Assembly: GCA_938091995.1 (NCBI GenBank)
Contig: CALKNZ010000107.1
Coordinates: forward strand, 1-35,030
Direction of reading: 5' to 3'
Origin: an uncultured Luminiphilus sp.
GTDB taxonomy: Bacteria; Pseudomonadota; Gammaproteobacteria; Pseudomonadales; Halieaceae
Length of the DNA stretch: 35,030 bases
Shown: in pieces, positions 9,860 to 19,435 of the stretch
Layout of the letters: each line of letters opens with the position of its first letter
Position numbering within the stretch: the first letter of the stretch is position 1
Notes under the pieces: generated by a model
What the model saw: the letters and a program-made list of their open reading frames with translations, nothing else
Told to the model about the DNA's origin: nothing
The model's database searches: none
Position numbers and translations under genes: made by a program

Positions 9860-10228
9860 AGGAGGACTCCTCAGCATCAGAAATGTGATCAGGGGTAAAG
9901 GTCTTATTTCGAAAAGCGCTGTTGGTAGAGCCCTGCCCGTCGCCAGGCGGTTGCGAAGTCGTCATGAACTGGTTGCTGTGGGAAACCCACCTTGGATCAG
10001 CTCTTTTGATCAAACAATATCCGCCCTACTCATTAATTTTCGGCCTGCTCCCAGTAAAGCCCTCGGCGTGCTCACTGTCAACGCAGTCAGTAATTTAATT
10101 CGAAGAAGTGCGTCAGACGCTGACAGCAGAGAGAAATTTCGCTAGCATTCATCCCTACTTTGAATTTGGCCGTTAAAGCTGAATTCGTCTTTGCTGACAG
10201 CTGCGATACCCGGGGGCTCCAAACGGCC
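9860..10228. other. Divergent intergenic region between PhoH-family gene and rnb
   Basis: About 370 bp separate the two divergent starts. It must hold both promoters, but I cannot pick convincing -35/-10 pairs. Short inverted repeats are present (for example TGATCA-containing sequence near 10007-10012 and GTCAG/CTGAC arms near 10109-10121). An in-frame TTG at 10160 would extend rnb into it. I see no tRNA, small RNA signature or conserved peptide. Confidence 0.5.
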
Positions 10229-12226
10229 ATGCTGAACACTGACGCCATGGCCCAATTGAAGGGTCTGAAACAGCAGATAGAAGCGGAAAAGGAATACGCC
10301 GAAGCAACCGTTAAAGGCACCCAAAACCGCTACGGTTTCGCCGTAGTGGGCGACGGTCGGGAAATTTTCATCCCACCTGATGAAATGCTGAAAGTTCTTC
10401 CTGGTGACAAAGTTCATATCTGCATTCGCCCTGCCACTCAAAAAGGCAAGAATGGCAAAAAGAAGCAAGATGGACGCACGGTTGCCGATATTGAAAGACT
10501 GATCGATACGACGCTGGATCGTTTTACTGGAACCATCGTCGTTAAGGGCAAGGCGGTTTTTGTCGAGCCTGACCTGCAGGATCTTAAACGTTGGCTATTT
10601 ATCCCACCCCACGCCCGAAACGGCGCTAAGCCCGGAGATAAAGTGGACTGCGCGCTAATGCGCCACCCCATCAAGGATGGCAAGCCCTCAGCGAAAGTAC
10701 TGACCGTGTTTGGCGCCCCGGGGACCCCTGGGCTGGAGAATCGCTATTGCGCTGCGAGGGCCGGTCTGGCTTGGACTTGGAACGACAAAGATACGGCGGC
10801 TTGGGTTAAGTTTGCCCAGGAGCGCACCCCGCTCACCGAGCCAGAACGTGTCGATCTCAGTCACCTAAATTTTGTCTCTATTGACGCTGCGCGAACTCAG
10901 GACATCGATGACGCCTTGTACGCCGAGGTTACCAGCGAAGGCTGGGTTTTGTACGTCGCTGTTGCGGACCCTACCGCCTATCTAGATGGGCTTGAGGGTC
11001 TTGATGAGACCCTCACGGCCCGGGCAACATCAACGTATTTTCACGGTGACGTCTTACCCATGCTGCCCGAAGCCATTGGTCGAGATTTTTGTGCGCTGGC
11101 AGAGGGCGAGGTGCGCCCCTCTCTGGTCTGCAAAATCAATGTCAGCGACGCTGGCAAAGTTGGCAGCTACGAATTTATCCAAGCCAAAGTTCAGTCCAAG
11201 GCCAAACTGACCTATGCCGCGGTCGATCGCTATGTCACAGGCCACAACGATCAACTGATTGCCTGGTCAAATCCTCTGGAAGCACTGGTACAAGCCTACC
11301 GAGCACTACGTAACCACCGTGAAAATCACGAATTGGTAATGGAGGATCGCACGGAGTATCGATGGCAGCTCGACGACCAGCGTCAAATTGGAAGCATTGA
11401 AACCACAGAAAAACTGGCTTCGCAGCACTTGGTAGAGGAGTGCATGATTGCGGCCAACAGAAGCGCCGCACACTTTTTAGCGATGTCAGAAGCAACCGGA
11501 CCGTTTGTGGTTCATCCAGGATTCCGCAAAGACCGAGCCAGCGAGACACAGGAATTTTTAAAGCGCTACCTTCCGGAGCTCGCCGATGTGGCAACGCACA
11601 CAGTGGCGGGTTATCAGCAAATATTCACCGCTCTCAATGAGCCGCATACCTTACCTTTACGGGGCATGGTTAACCGACTGCTAACCCGAGCTGTCTTTAG
11701 CACGTCCCCCGCAGAGCACATGGGAATGGCGCTCAACGCCTACACCAACTTTACCTCACCGCTGCGTAAATACGTCGATTTTTTAACCCACCGACAAATT
11801 AAGTGCGTGCTTGCAAATAAGCCAGCTGACACCGTCACGGATCAGCAACTGCAGCATACAGCTTCAGCTCTAGCCCGCGGCCGAGGCGCCACTCAGGCCG
11901 CTGAACGCTGGCTGACCGGCAACTATCTTGACCGATGCAAAGCGGCTGGAGACACTCGCTTTACCGGTGAAATTGTCCATGTCAGCAGCGCGGGATTCAC
12001 AGTCCGACTCAAGGACTTAGGATTAGAGGGACAGGTTGACCTGCGCAAGGATCCCGAAAAATTTAGCTTCGACAAGTGGACCGCAAGCCTGACCTCATCG
12101 ACCCGCAAGCTGCAACTGGGACAAACCGTAGAGGTTGAGTACCAAGGCACACCTGATGCTGGTAGCGGCGCCGCACCCCAGTTTGAACTCGCACCCGGGT
12201 GTGCGCTCAAAGCGCCCAAGGAATAA
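10229..12226 (+). CDS. rnb: RNase II-family 3'-5' exoribonuclease
   Basis: This family degrades single-stranded RNA processively from the 3' end. Two N-terminal cold-shock domains (GTQNRYGFAVV and FTGTIVVKGKAVFVEPD) are followed by the catalytic RNB domain, in which SIDAARTQDIDDA supplies Asp219, Asp225, Asp227 and Asp228, the equivalents of E. coli Asp201/207/209/210 (constant offset 18). A C-terminal S1 domain begins near FTGEIVHVSSAGFTVRL. The length (665 residues) and lack of a long basic tail favour RNase II over RNase R. The frame opens at a TTG at 10160, but ATG 10229 gives the family length; ATG 10247 is also possible. It lies 69 bp before asnS. Confidence 0.9.
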   Translation: MLNTDAMAQLKGLKQQIEAEKEYAEATVKGTQNRYGFAVVGDGREIFIPPDEMLKVLPGDKVHICIRPATQKGKNGKKKQDGRTVADIERLIDTTLDRFTGTIVVKGKAVFVEPDLQDLKRWLFIPPHARNGAKPGDKVDCALMRHPIKDGKPSAKVLTVFGAPGTPGLENRYCAARAGLAWTWNDKDTAAWVKFAQERTPLTEPERVDLSHLNFVSIDAARTQDIDDALYAEVTSEGWVLYVAVADPTAYLDGLEGLDETLTARATSTYFHGDVLPMLPEAIGRDFCALAEGEVRPSLVCKINVSDAGKVGSYEFIQAKVQSKAKLTYAAVDRYVTGHNDQLIAWSNPLEALVQAYRALRNHRENHELVMEDRTEYRWQLDDQRQIGSIETTEKLASQHLVEECMIAANRSAAHFLAMSEATGPFVVHPGFRKDRASETQEFLKRYLPELADVATHTVAGYQQIFTALNEPHTLPLRGMVNRLLTRAVFSTSPAEHMGMALNAYTNFTSPLRKYVDFLTHRQIKCVLANKPADTVTDQQLQHTASALARGRGATQAAERWLTGNYLDRCKAAGDTRFTGEIVHVSSAGFTVRLKDLGLEGQVDLRKDPEKFSFDKWTASLTSSTRKLQLGQTVEVEYQGTPDAGSGAAPQFELAPGCALKAPKE

Positions 12227-12229
12227 CTT

Positions 12230-12252
12230 TTTGCCTCAGACTTCGAGGCAAA
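12230..12252. terminator. Perfect 8-bp inverted repeat after rnb; weak terminator or attenuator candidate
   Basis: TTTGCCTC and GAGGCAAA flank a 7-base loop (AGACTTC) immediately after the rnb stop. No T-tract follows the stem on either strand, so it does not meet the usual intrinsic-terminator pattern. It may stabilise the rnb transcript or act as a weak terminator before asnS, whose own start lies 44 bp downstream. Confidence 0.4.
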
Positions 12253-12295
12253 GCTTACAATCTGATGACCCTGTTCAGTTCTTAAGGAGCTCACA

Positions 12296-13693
12296 ATGAG
12301 CGCATGGTTTTCCATAAAATCTTTGTTTTCTGATCCCGATCAGGTGGGTCAGACAGTAACCGTCAAAGGTTGGTTGCGCAGTAAGCGCGACTCAAAAGCC
12401 GGCATTTCATTTCTCGCCATCCATGATGGCACTTGCTTTGATGCCATTCAGGCGGTTGTGCCGAATACACTCGCCAATTACGACCAAGAAGTTTTGCCAC
12501 TAGCCACAGGCTGCGCGGTTGAAATTACGGGGCAACTCGTGGTCTCAGAGGGCAAGGGCCAGGCCGTAGAAATTCAAGCAACCCTAGTAACGGTTGTGGG
12601 TTGGGTCGATGACCCCGAGAGCTACCCCATTGCCAAGAAAAGGCATACCTTTGAATATCTTCGTACGCAGGCTCACCTGCGAACGCGCACCAATACCTTC
12701 GGCGCCATAACCCGGGTGCGGCATGTACTCGCCAGAGCCATCCACGAATATTTCAATCAACAAGGCTTTTACTGGGTCAACACACCGATCATCACGGCAA
12801 GTGATTGCGAAGGTGCCGGGGAGCTGTTTCGGGTCAGCACACTGGATTACGCCAATTTACCCCGCAACCCCGATGGCAGCGTTGATCACACCCAGGACTT
12901 TTTTGGCAGCGAAGCGTTTCTTACCGTCTCAGGTCAGCTCGCTGTCGAATCCCACTGCTTATCGATGTCACGGGTTTACACCTTTGGCCCAACCTTTAGA
13001 GCCGAGAACTCCCACACCACCCGACACCTCGCGGAATTTTGGATGGTGGAACCTGAAATCGCCTTTGCTGACCTAGACGACAACGCAGCACTAGCCGAGG
13101 GTTTGCTGAGACACATCATTGCTGAAGTTTTGGAACACTGCGCCGATGACATGGCTTTCTTCCAGCAGCGAATCGATAACACGGTTCTGCAACGGCTTCA
13201 GGGGATTGTTGATTCAAACTTTGAACGAATGAGCTATTCAGAGGCCATTACCATTCTCGAAAACTGTGGTGAAACCTTTGAGTTCCCCGTGCATTGGGGT
13301 ATCGATATGGCGTCAGAGCATGAGCGATACCTCGCGGAAAAACACGTAGGGAAACCCATTGTTGTCACCGACTACCCCAGTGATATTAAAGCGTTTTATA
13401 TGCGCCTTAATGACGATGGTAAGACCGTTGCAGCCATGGATGTGCTGGCCCCCGGTATCGGAGAAATTATTGGTGGCAGTCAGCGAGAAGAGCGCCTGAA
13501 CGTGTTGGAGGATCGAATGGACAAAGAGGTCCTTGAAGACTTGTGGTGGTACCGGGACCTGCGCCGCTATGGCAGCGTACCCCATGCCGGCTTTGGTTTG
13601 GGCTTTGAGCGACTGCTAGCCTATATTACCGGCATGGAAAACGTGCGAGATGTCATTCCTTTTCCGAGAACACCTGGCCGCGCCGACTTCTAA
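12296..13693 (+). CDS. asnS: Asparaginyl-tRNA synthetase
   Basis: AsnRS charges tRNA-Asn with asparagine. It is a class IIb synthetase: the N-terminal OB-fold (about 18-105, [19 protein letters not shown]) binds the anticodon, and the catalytic domain carries motif 2 in the [20 protein letters not shown] region and motif 3 in [15 protein letters not shown] (432-446), ending in [11 protein letters not shown]. The [15 protein letters not shown] sequence is characteristic of AsnRS rather than AspRS. At 465 residues it is full length. AAGGAG at 12284-12289 sits 6 bases before the ATG and settles the start. Confidence 0.98.
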   Translation: MSAWFSIKSLFSDPDQVGQTVTVKGWLRSKRDSKAGISFLAIHDGTCFDAIQAVVPNTLANYDQEVLPLATGCAVEITGQLVVSEGKGQAVEIQATLVTVVGWVDDPESYPIAKKRHTFEYLRTQAHLRTRTNTFGAITRVRHVLARAIHEYFNQQGFYWVNTPIITASDCEGAGELFRVSTLDYANLPRNPDGSVDHTQDFFGSEAFLTVSGQLAVESHCLSMSRVYTFGPTFRAENSHTTRHLAEFWMVEPEIAFADLDDNAALAEGLLRHIIAEVLEHCADDMAFFQQRIDNTVLQRLQGIVDSNFERMSYSEAITILENCGETFEFPVHWGIDMASEHERYLAEKHVGKPIVVTDYPSDIKAFYMRLNDDGKTVAAMDVLAPGIGEIIGGSQREERLNVLEDRMDKEVLEDLWWYRDLRRYGSVPHAGFGLGFERLLAYITGMENVRDVIPFPRTPGRADF

Positions 13694-13788
13694 TTTACGC
13701 CACCTACCCTAGTGACCAAGAAGCGGTTCGGGTAACCCTCTGCTCAATTGATGGCAGACCATGGGTATTAAGCCCTGCTGGCAGCCTT

Positions 13789-13834
13789 ATTGAAGGAAAG
13801 GTAGCCCGATGATTGAAGGAAAGGTAGCCCGATG
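13789..13834. repeat. Perfect 23-bp tandem duplication
   Basis: Two exact, adjacent copies of a 23-bp unit starting ATTGAAGGAAAGG and ending CCCGATG lie at 13789-13811 and 13812-13834, between asnS and the 3' end of the convergent ParA gene (stop at 13839). The 23-bp unit shifts frame, and no protein on either strand uses it. It looks like a recent local duplication. Confidence 0.9.
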
Positions 13835-13838
13835 TCAT

Positions 13839-14642
13839 TCAGGCTCGGCGTCGCTTTTTTGCGCCTTTCTCGAGGGTTCGGTAAAGGTCGATGTAAGCCT
13901 GAGTAAGTTTGTGGCTGGGTGCCAGATCGATAAGAGGGCGCATTTGGTGATGGGACTCACGCATTTTTACCGAGCTGCTCAGAAAGCTATCGATAACAGG
14001 GAAGCCCTCAGATTGCAGCTCCGCCACCAGCTCTCCAGGCAAACGCGCTTGCCCATTAAACTGATTAATCACAATGCCTTCCAACGCCAGCTCCGGATTA
14101 TGGTCTTCCTGCAGCTCTTCAATATTCAACATCAATTCATACAAACTCTGGCGCGCAAATGAATCGCAATCGAAGGGAACCAACACACGATTAGCCGCGA
14201 TCAATGCAGACTTAGAATAGAAATTGAAGTTAGGGGGCGTATCGATATAAATGCGGTCGTACTCTGCATCAAGCTTGGTCAGGGCGTCTCGCAGTTTGTA
14301 GATCTTGTAGCGCGCCTCAAGCTCTTTCTCTATTTCGGCGAGATAGGGGCTAGAAGGCAACAAAAATAAGTTTTCAAAGGGCGTTTCCCAAACAAAAGAG
14401 TCTGGGTTTTTACGCATATTGCGCGAGCCCACCGTTTGCTTAAACAGGCCAGCAACACCCTGAGCCTCGGCCGGATACTGTTCGGCATCAACCGCGCCAA
14501 TTAAGTAATGGGTTGAATTTCCCTGAACGTCCAGGTCTACCACCAAAGTGCGCAGCCCCTGACTGGCGCTGATTGCCGCCAAATTGCAGGTAATCGATGT
14601 CTTACCCACCCCTCCTTTCTGATTAAAAATTACGCGATGCAT
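13839..14642 (-). CDS. Orphan ParA/MinD-family ATPase
   Basis: The product has the deviant Walker A motif KGGVGKTS at the extreme N-terminus (HRVIFNQKGGVGKTSITCNLA), the VVDLDVQGNST switch and the YIDTPPNFNFYS Walker B region, so it is a cytoplasmic deviant-Walker ATPase of the ParA family. These ATPases dimerise on DNA or membrane and position chromosomes, plasmids or protein complexes. No parB is adjacent and no plasmid features are seen, so the cargo is unknown. The frame opens at 14705, but an ATG at 14642 puts the P-loop at the expected distance from the N-terminus (267 residues). The tail is basic (KKRRRA). It is divergent from cinA. Confidence 0.88.
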   Translation of the reverse strand: MHRVIFNQKGGVGKTSITCNLAAISASQGLRTLVVDLDVQGNSTHYLIGAVDAEQYPAEAQGVAGLFKQTVGSRNMRKNPDSFVWETPFENLFLLPSSPYLAEIEKELEARYKIYKLRDALTKLDAEYDRIYIDTPPNFNFYSKSALIAANRVLVPFDCDSFARQSLYELMLNIEELQEDHNPELALEGIVINQFNGQARLPGELVAELQSEGFPVIDSFLSSSVKMRESHHQMRPLIDLAPSHKLTQAYIDLYRTLEKGAKKRRRA

Positions 14643-14774
14643 GGGTACCCCGAGATGATCATCTGAAGCCGTAAGTGTAGACGATCTCTCTCTGTTGATC
14701 CTCAAAAGCCTGGGCTAGTGCATGGGTTTAAGGAGCACAGCGGGTTATCCTTGAGCCCTTGAGGAGAGATCACT

Positions 14775-16046
14775 ATGAATACGCCCTGCATTGCCTTGCT
14801 GCTTACCGGCAACGAACTTATGTCCGGAGATACGGTAGACAGCAATTCAGCCATGATTGCCACCCAATTGGGAGAGCATGGTCTGGAGATTGGCGAAAAG
14901 TGTACCGTAGGCGATGATCCTATATTGCTACAAAGCGCACTGGCACGTCTGTCTGATCAGTACCCTGCGGTCATTGTTAATGGCGGTTTGGGACCGACCC
15001 GCGATGACCTCACGAGCGAAGTGATTGCCGCGCTGACCGACGTGGAGCTCACTGAAAACCCCGAAGCCCGCGCCCACGTCGAGGACTGGTGTGCCCAACG
15101 ACGGATTGCACCCAATCCGGCGAATCTCAAACAAGCCTTTGTGCCGACAGGCTGCGAGCTCATTCATAACCCGCTGGGCAGCGCACTGGGTTTTGCTATT
15201 GATATCAATAATTGTCTGGTACTCACAACACCCGGCGTACCGAGTGAGTTAGAGGCAATGCTCCCAGCACTGGTAACGCACCTCAAAGCTCGCGTTGGCG
15301 GCGAGGCCCGCCAAATTCTACGACTGCAAACTTTTGGGATTGGCGAATCTTCGGTAGAACAGCGAATCAAACGCATCGCTACGCGCTGGCCCAGTGCCGT
15401 CACACTCGGCTTTCGAGCTGGCATGCCCCAACTGGAGCTCAAGCTCAGTGTGCCTAGTATTGAGGATATACCCGCCCAGGAAACCGCTCGCGCCTTGCTC
15501 GAAGAAGACTTTGGTGATCATATTCTCGGCGAGAACAGCACTCGCCTGGCTGAGAAATTACAAGCCGTCCTTCGAAATCAGAACAAGACCATGACAACCG
15601 CCGAGTCCTGCACCGGCGGTCTGATCGCTTCGATGATGGTACGAGAACCCGGATCATCGGCAGTATTGGGTACCGGCTTTGTCACCTATGCCAATAGAGC
15701 CAAACGCGATCAATTGGGGGTCGCCCCAACTACACTCAAAGAATACGGGGCGGTCAGTGAACCGGTGGTGAAAGAAATGTTACTGGGCGCACTCCATCGC
15801 TCTGGTGCCGATATTGGCGTGGCCGTATCCGGTATTGCCGGCCCCGGTGGCGGCACCGAGGACAAGCCCGTGGGCACAGTCTGGATAGCTTGGGGAACCC
15901 AAGATGACCTGCGGACACACACGACAGTCGTGTCGGGCTCGAGAAGCCTTTTTCAGAATTTGATTGCCGCGGCATGCCTTGACCTTATAAGACGGCACCT
16001 AGAAGGGCTGCCACCTCTGCCGCATTACTTCACGCGGCAGGCGTAA
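14775..16046 (+). CDS. cinA: CinA family protein (COG1058 domain plus NMN amidase domain)
   Basis: The full two-domain architecture is present. The N-terminal molybdopterin-binding-like COG1058 domain (about 1-170; LTGNELMSGDTVDSNSAMIA, NGGLGPTRDD, TPGVPSELEAML) carries ADP-ribose pyrophosphatase activity in characterised members. The C-terminal CinA/PncC domain (about 260-415; TAESCTGGLIASM, SGIAGPGGG) deamidates nicotinamide mononucleotide, so the protein probably salvages pyridine nucleotide. The 423-residue length is normal. GAGGAG at 14761-14766 supports the ATG at 14775. In some bacteria cinA is competence-associated; nothing nearby suggests that here. Confidence 0.95.
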   Translation: MNTPCIALLLTGNELMSGDTVDSNSAMIATQLGEHGLEIGEKCTVGDDPILLQSALARLSDQYPAVIVNGGLGPTRDDLTSEVIAALTDVELTENPEARAHVEDWCAQRRIAPNPANLKQAFVPTGCELIHNPLGSALGFAIDINNCLVLTTPGVPSELEAMLPALVTHLKARVGGEARQILRLQTFGIGESSVEQRIKRIATRWPSAVTLGFRAGMPQLELKLSVPSIEDIPAQETARALLEEDFGDHILGENSTRLAEKLQAVLRNQNKTMTTAESCTGGLIASMMVREPGSSAVLGTGFVTYANRAKRDQLGVAPTTLKEYGAVSEPVVKEMLLGALHRSGADIGVAVSGIAGPGGGTEDKPVGTVWIAWGTQDDLRTHTTVVSGSRSLFQNLIAAACLDLIRRHLEGLPPLPHYFTRQA

Positions 16047-16092
16047 CGGTAAACGCCCATCCTGCACCTGCTAGCAACAACACGACGGCAGA

Positions 16093-16728
16093 TCACGGTT
16101 GCAGGCGCTCAATAGACCAGCCGTGTTCGCCACGGACATAGCGAAAGCGATCATGCAGCCGATGCTCTCCCCCCTGCCAGAATTCTATTTGCTCGGGGAC
16201 CAACCGATAGCCCCCCCAATGAGGCGGGCGAGGAATAGGGCCCTCAGCAAAACGTTGCTCAGCCGAGTGATACTGGGTAATCAGTGTGTCACGATTCGCG
16301 ACAGGCCGGCTTTGACTGGAGGCCCAAGCCCCCAATTGACTGGCCCGAGGCCGGCTTGCGAAGTAACGGTCGCTCTCCTCATCGCTAATTTTGGTGATAC
16401 AACCACTTGCAGAAACCTGCCGATCAAGTTCGTGCCAGGGAAACAGCATAGCGCCGCGGTTATCTTTTGCTAGGGCACGGGCTTTATTGCTTTCGTAATT
16501 GGTAAAAAAAACGAACCCACCCTCATTAACCCCCTTTAAAAGCACAATTCTCTGCCACAGATTGCCTGAAGGCTCGAGTGTCGCCAGCGATACCGCTGTG
16601 GGGTCTTTTAGCTCGGCTGCGATGGCCTGCGCCTGCCAATTTTCAAACAGTTCAAAGGGGTTATCTGTTAAGTTTTCGCGACGCAATCCGCCCAGTACAT
16701 AGTTGCGTCGATGTTCCTCGTAGTTCAT
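16093..16728 (-). CDS. pdxH: Pyridoxamine 5'-phosphate oxidase
   Basis: PdxH oxidises pyridoxine or pyridoxamine 5'-phosphate to pyridoxal 5'-phosphate with FMN. Recognisable segments are the N-terminal YEEHRRNYVLGGLRREN, the FMN-binding WQRIVLLKGVNEGGFVFFTNYES, the SRPRASQLGAWASSQS loop, and the C-terminal PPHWGGYRLVPEQIEFWQGGEHRLHDR ending in IERLQP; only the general layout is quoted here. The frame opens at a TTG at 16743, but the ATG at 16728 has an AGGG upstream and gives 211 residues, the usual length. It converges on cinA and is divergent from ggt. Confidence 0.96.
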   Translation of the reverse strand: MNYEEHRRNYVLGGLRRENLTDNPFELFENWQAQAIAAELKDPTAVSLATLEPSGNLWQRIVLLKGVNEGGFVFFTNYESNKARALAKDNRGAMLFPWHELDRQVSASGCITKISDEESDRYFASRPRASQLGAWASSQSRPVANRDTLITQYHSAEQRFAEGPIPRPPHWGGYRLVPEQIEFWQGGEHRLHDRFRYVRGEHGWSIERLQP

Positions 16729-16851
16729 TTTCCCTACACTCAATCATCTTCGATTCGCTGAGTGTAACCCGCTTAGCCGATAAGGCAGATAGGACTGGTT
16801 TTCACCTAAATTACGCGTTAGCGTTTCCACCCCGAATAATGGACTGTAGCC

Positions 16852-18591
16852 ATGTTTGACCGATTTAAAATTGCCGCCCTCAGCACTTTGCTTTTTTTGG
16901 GGTCTGCACAAACCCAGTCAGCCGAAGCCGTCTCTAGCGAAGCACCTCTGATCGACTTTCGCAGCCGCTTTGTACCCATGGCGGCAAAGGGCAATATGGT
17001 TGTTGGTCCAGAACGGCTCGCCAGTGAAGCCGGGCTCGCTATGCTCAATCAGGGTGGCAACGCCATCGATGCAGCGGTGGCAACAGGGTTTGCCTTGGCC
17101 GTAACTTTGCCACGAGCCGGCAATATTGGCGGCGGCGGCTTTATGTTGGTGCATTTGGCGGCTGAGGATCGCAATATCTTTATCGATTACCGTGAGATGG
17201 CACCCGCCGCCGCTACGCGAGATATGTTCCTAACCCCCGAGGGTAAGGTCGATAAACGGCGTGCCTACTTTAGTCATCAAGCTTCAGGTGTGCCCGGCAC
17301 GGTGGCTGGACTCATTCATGCATTAGAGCAATACGGGACCATGCCCCTTGAGAATGTTATTCAGCCTGCGATTGATCTTGCGGCCAATGGCTTCGTCATG
17401 GATATCACCTTGCATCAAAACATCAGCGCTCGAGCCGAACGATTGGCCAACGACCCACAAGCAAAGCGTATTTTTCTCCCTGAGAACGGTGAAGCCACGG
17501 CTATTGGCAGCCTCTTCAAACAACCCGATCTCGCGGCCACATTGCAGCGAATAGCGGACCAAGGCCGCGACGGTTTCTATGCAGGGCAAACCGCTGAGCT
17601 CATTGCCAAGGATATGGCTGCCAACGGCGGACTGATCACAGAAAAAGATCTTGCCAATTACGTTGCGGTGGAGCGAACCCCAGTCACCGGCCAGTTCCAT
17701 GGTTATGACATTGTATCGGCGCCACCGCCGTCATCAGGCGGCATACATGTTATTCAAATGCTCAACATCCTCGAGCCCTATCCCCTTAAAACCTGGGGCC
17801 ATAACTCAGCCAAGTATCTCCACCACGTCATCGAAGCAATGAAGCTGGCCTATGCCGATCGCAGTGAGCATTTAGGAGATCCCGAACGTATGGAGGCTCC
17901 GATCGATTTTCTGTTAGCCAAAGACTACGCAGCCACCCGCAGAGGGCTGGTAAATTCAGAGGCTGCCACGGCCTCTACTCACATTAGTGCCGGGGTCATG
18001 CCCACTCCTGAGAGTCCCGACACCACCCATTATTCAGTGGCCGATAGCGCCGGAAATGTGGTCAGTAACACCTATACGCTGAACTTCAGTTTTGGCTCTC
18101 ACATCGTCATTCCGGGCACGGGCATTTTAATGAACAACGAGATGGATGATTTCGCGGCTCGACCCGGATTTCCCAATGCTTACGGGCTCGTGCAAGGCGA
18201 AAAAAATGCCGTTGCTCCGGGACGCAGACCCCTGTCATCGATGACCCCAACGCTAATCTTTCGCAGCGGCGAGCCCTTTTTAGCCACCGGCAGCCCGGGG
18301 GGTTCACTAATCATCACGGCGGTGTTGCAAACCGTATTAAACGCCATGACGTTTGATATGAATATCGCCGAGGCCGCTGCAGCCCCCCGCGTCCACCACC
18401 AATGGATGCCAGATCGGGTTTTAATTGAGCCCGGCATCAGTCCTGACACCCTCAATATTTTGGAGGGCATGGGACACAACATCGAGGGAACACGGCGCAC
18501 TCTTGGGCGTACGAATTCAATTCAGCTAGACGGCCCCTGGCGCTACGGTTACTCAGACTTACGCAGACCGGGAGGTCATGTCGCACGCTAA
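16852..18591 (+). CDS. ggt: Gamma-glutamyltransferase (periplasmic, autoprocessed)
   Basis: This Ntn-hydrolase cleaves glutathione and other gamma-glutamyl compounds in the periplasm. A signal peptide is visible (LSTLLFLGSAQTQSAEA). The proenzyme self-cleaves before the catalytic threonine in DTTHYSVAD, here Thr391, giving a large and a small subunit. Other family signatures are AKGNMVVGPERLASEAG, NIGGGGFMLVH, PPPSSGGIHV and RRPLSSMTPT followed by GSPGG. At 579 residues it is full length. No strong ribosome-binding site precedes the ATG. It is monocistronic as far as can be seen, convergent with the thioesterase gene. Confidence 0.96.
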   Translation: MFDRFKIAALSTLLFLGSAQTQSAEAVSSEAPLIDFRSRFVPMAAKGNMVVGPERLASEAGLAMLNQGGNAIDAAVATGFALAVTLPRAGNIGGGGFMLVHLAAEDRNIFIDYREMAPAAATRDMFLTPEGKVDKRRAYFSHQASGVPGTVAGLIHALEQYGTMPLENVIQPAIDLAANGFVMDITLHQNISARAERLANDPQAKRIFLPENGEATAIGSLFKQPDLAATLQRIADQGRDGFYAGQTAELIAKDMAANGGLITEKDLANYVAVERTPVTGQFHGYDIVSAPPPSSGGIHVIQMLNILEPYPLKTWGHNSAKYLHHVIEAMKLAYADRSEHLGDPERMEAPIDFLLAKDYAATRRGLVNSEAATASTHISAGVMPTPESPDTTHYSVADSAGNVVSNTYTLNFSFGSHIVIPGTGILMNNEMDDFAARPGFPNAYGLVQGEKNAVAPGRRPLSSMTPTLIFRSGEPFLATGSPGGSLIITAVLQTVLNAMTFDMNIAEAAAAPRVHHQWMPDRVLIEPGISPDTLNILEGMGHNIEGTRRTLGRTNSIQLDGPWRYGYSDLRRPGGHVAR

Positions 18592-18622
18592 CTCCGGCCC
18601 CTAACCTTTTAGCGAGGTCTTA

Positions 18623-19435
18623 TCAGGGTCGGGTTTTCCACCCCTCGGGGAGCCTGACCTTCATGGTTTGCCTAGCCAGGGCGACCAATGCGCCGGTGGA
18701 GTCCCAGAGGTCTGCATCCGACTCGACAATAGAGTCGGTTAAGTGCCGCGACCGCATACGCCCCAGTATCGGGCCCGGCGCCGGCTTGGCACGGCACTGC
18801 ACTGTCAGCTCAATGGTGGGCACCCAACCGAAGGGACCAAATAGCGTAAAGGGCGGAGGCGGCATGATATCGGCGAACATGGTTAAGTCCACGGTATCGC
18901 AGGGGCTCTCGTCACGGTGTTGCAACCAGGCCACAAATTCTCCCGTACCCGGAGCAGAGCCCTTTTCAAAGACCTCCTGACCTTGAATAAGCCGCATATC
19001 AACACGGTCATGAATCTCTAAATGTTGTGCGCTCATGCCCTCAGTCTCCGAAAAAGCAGGCACAGATGGCGGTTCACTATTTATCCAGCTTTCTCCTTTG
19101 AGGCGATGTATGTCGGTATAGGCTGCGGTAGCACGAACTTTCAGCTCACCGTCTTGATACAAGCTTGCAGAGCCAAAACTGGTGCCCCGACCCTCGCGCA
19201 AACTTTCAACCTCTATTTCACAAGGCCCCAACTTACAGGGTGCAAGGTAAAACGCGTTAATAGACAGCGGATCGGCATGGGGCAGTGCATCGCGCAGTGA
19301 ACGCGCAATCACTGACAATACGTAGCCTCCGTTCATGGTGGAGCCAATGCGCCAGCCGCGCTGAAATTCTGACTGCCAGCGACTGTCCGACAAACGACTC
19401 ACGGCGGTATCGCGCTCAAATTGTCCCAAAACCAT
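18623..19435 (-). CDS. TesB-like acyl-CoA thioesterase family protein (double hotdog)
   Basis: The layout resembles the double-hotdog thioesterases of the TesB/4HBT_3 type: an N-terminal hotdog with GWRIGSTMNGGYVLSVIARSL, then strands such as CEIEVESLREGRGTSFGSASL, and a second hotdog containing FTLFGPFGWVPTIELTVQCR and the final LVALARQTMKVRL strand. Such enzymes hydrolyse acyl-CoA, but the substrate cannot be read from the sequence. The frame opens at a TTG at 19489. I prefer the ATG at 19435 (270 residues), which puts the first hotdog near the N-terminus. It is divergent from the large operon beginning at 19582, so the 146-bp gap probably holds both promoters. Confidence 0.8.
   Translation of the reverse strand: MVLGQFERDTAVSRLSDSRWQSEFQRGWRIGSTMNGGYVLSVIARSLRDALPHADPLSINAFYLAPCKLGPCEIEVESLREGRGTSFGSASLYQDGELKVRATAAYTDIHRLKGESWINSEPPSVPAFSETEGMSAQHLEIHDRVDMRLIQGQEVFEKGSAPGTGEFVAWLQHRDESPCDTVDLTMFADIMPPPPFTLFGPFGWVPTIELTVQCRAKPAPGPILGRMRSRHLTDSIVESDADLWDSTGALVALARQTMKVRLPEGWKTRP

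Noticed and set aside
9798-10145. Plus-strand open frame of 115 codons in the rnb upstream region
   Set aside because: It starts inside the PIN-PhoH gene in antisense, has no ribosome-binding site, and its composition resembles a random frame.
14928-15167. Minus-strand open frames inside cinA
   Set aside because: They are shadows of a well-supported gene with conserved motifs on the plus strand.
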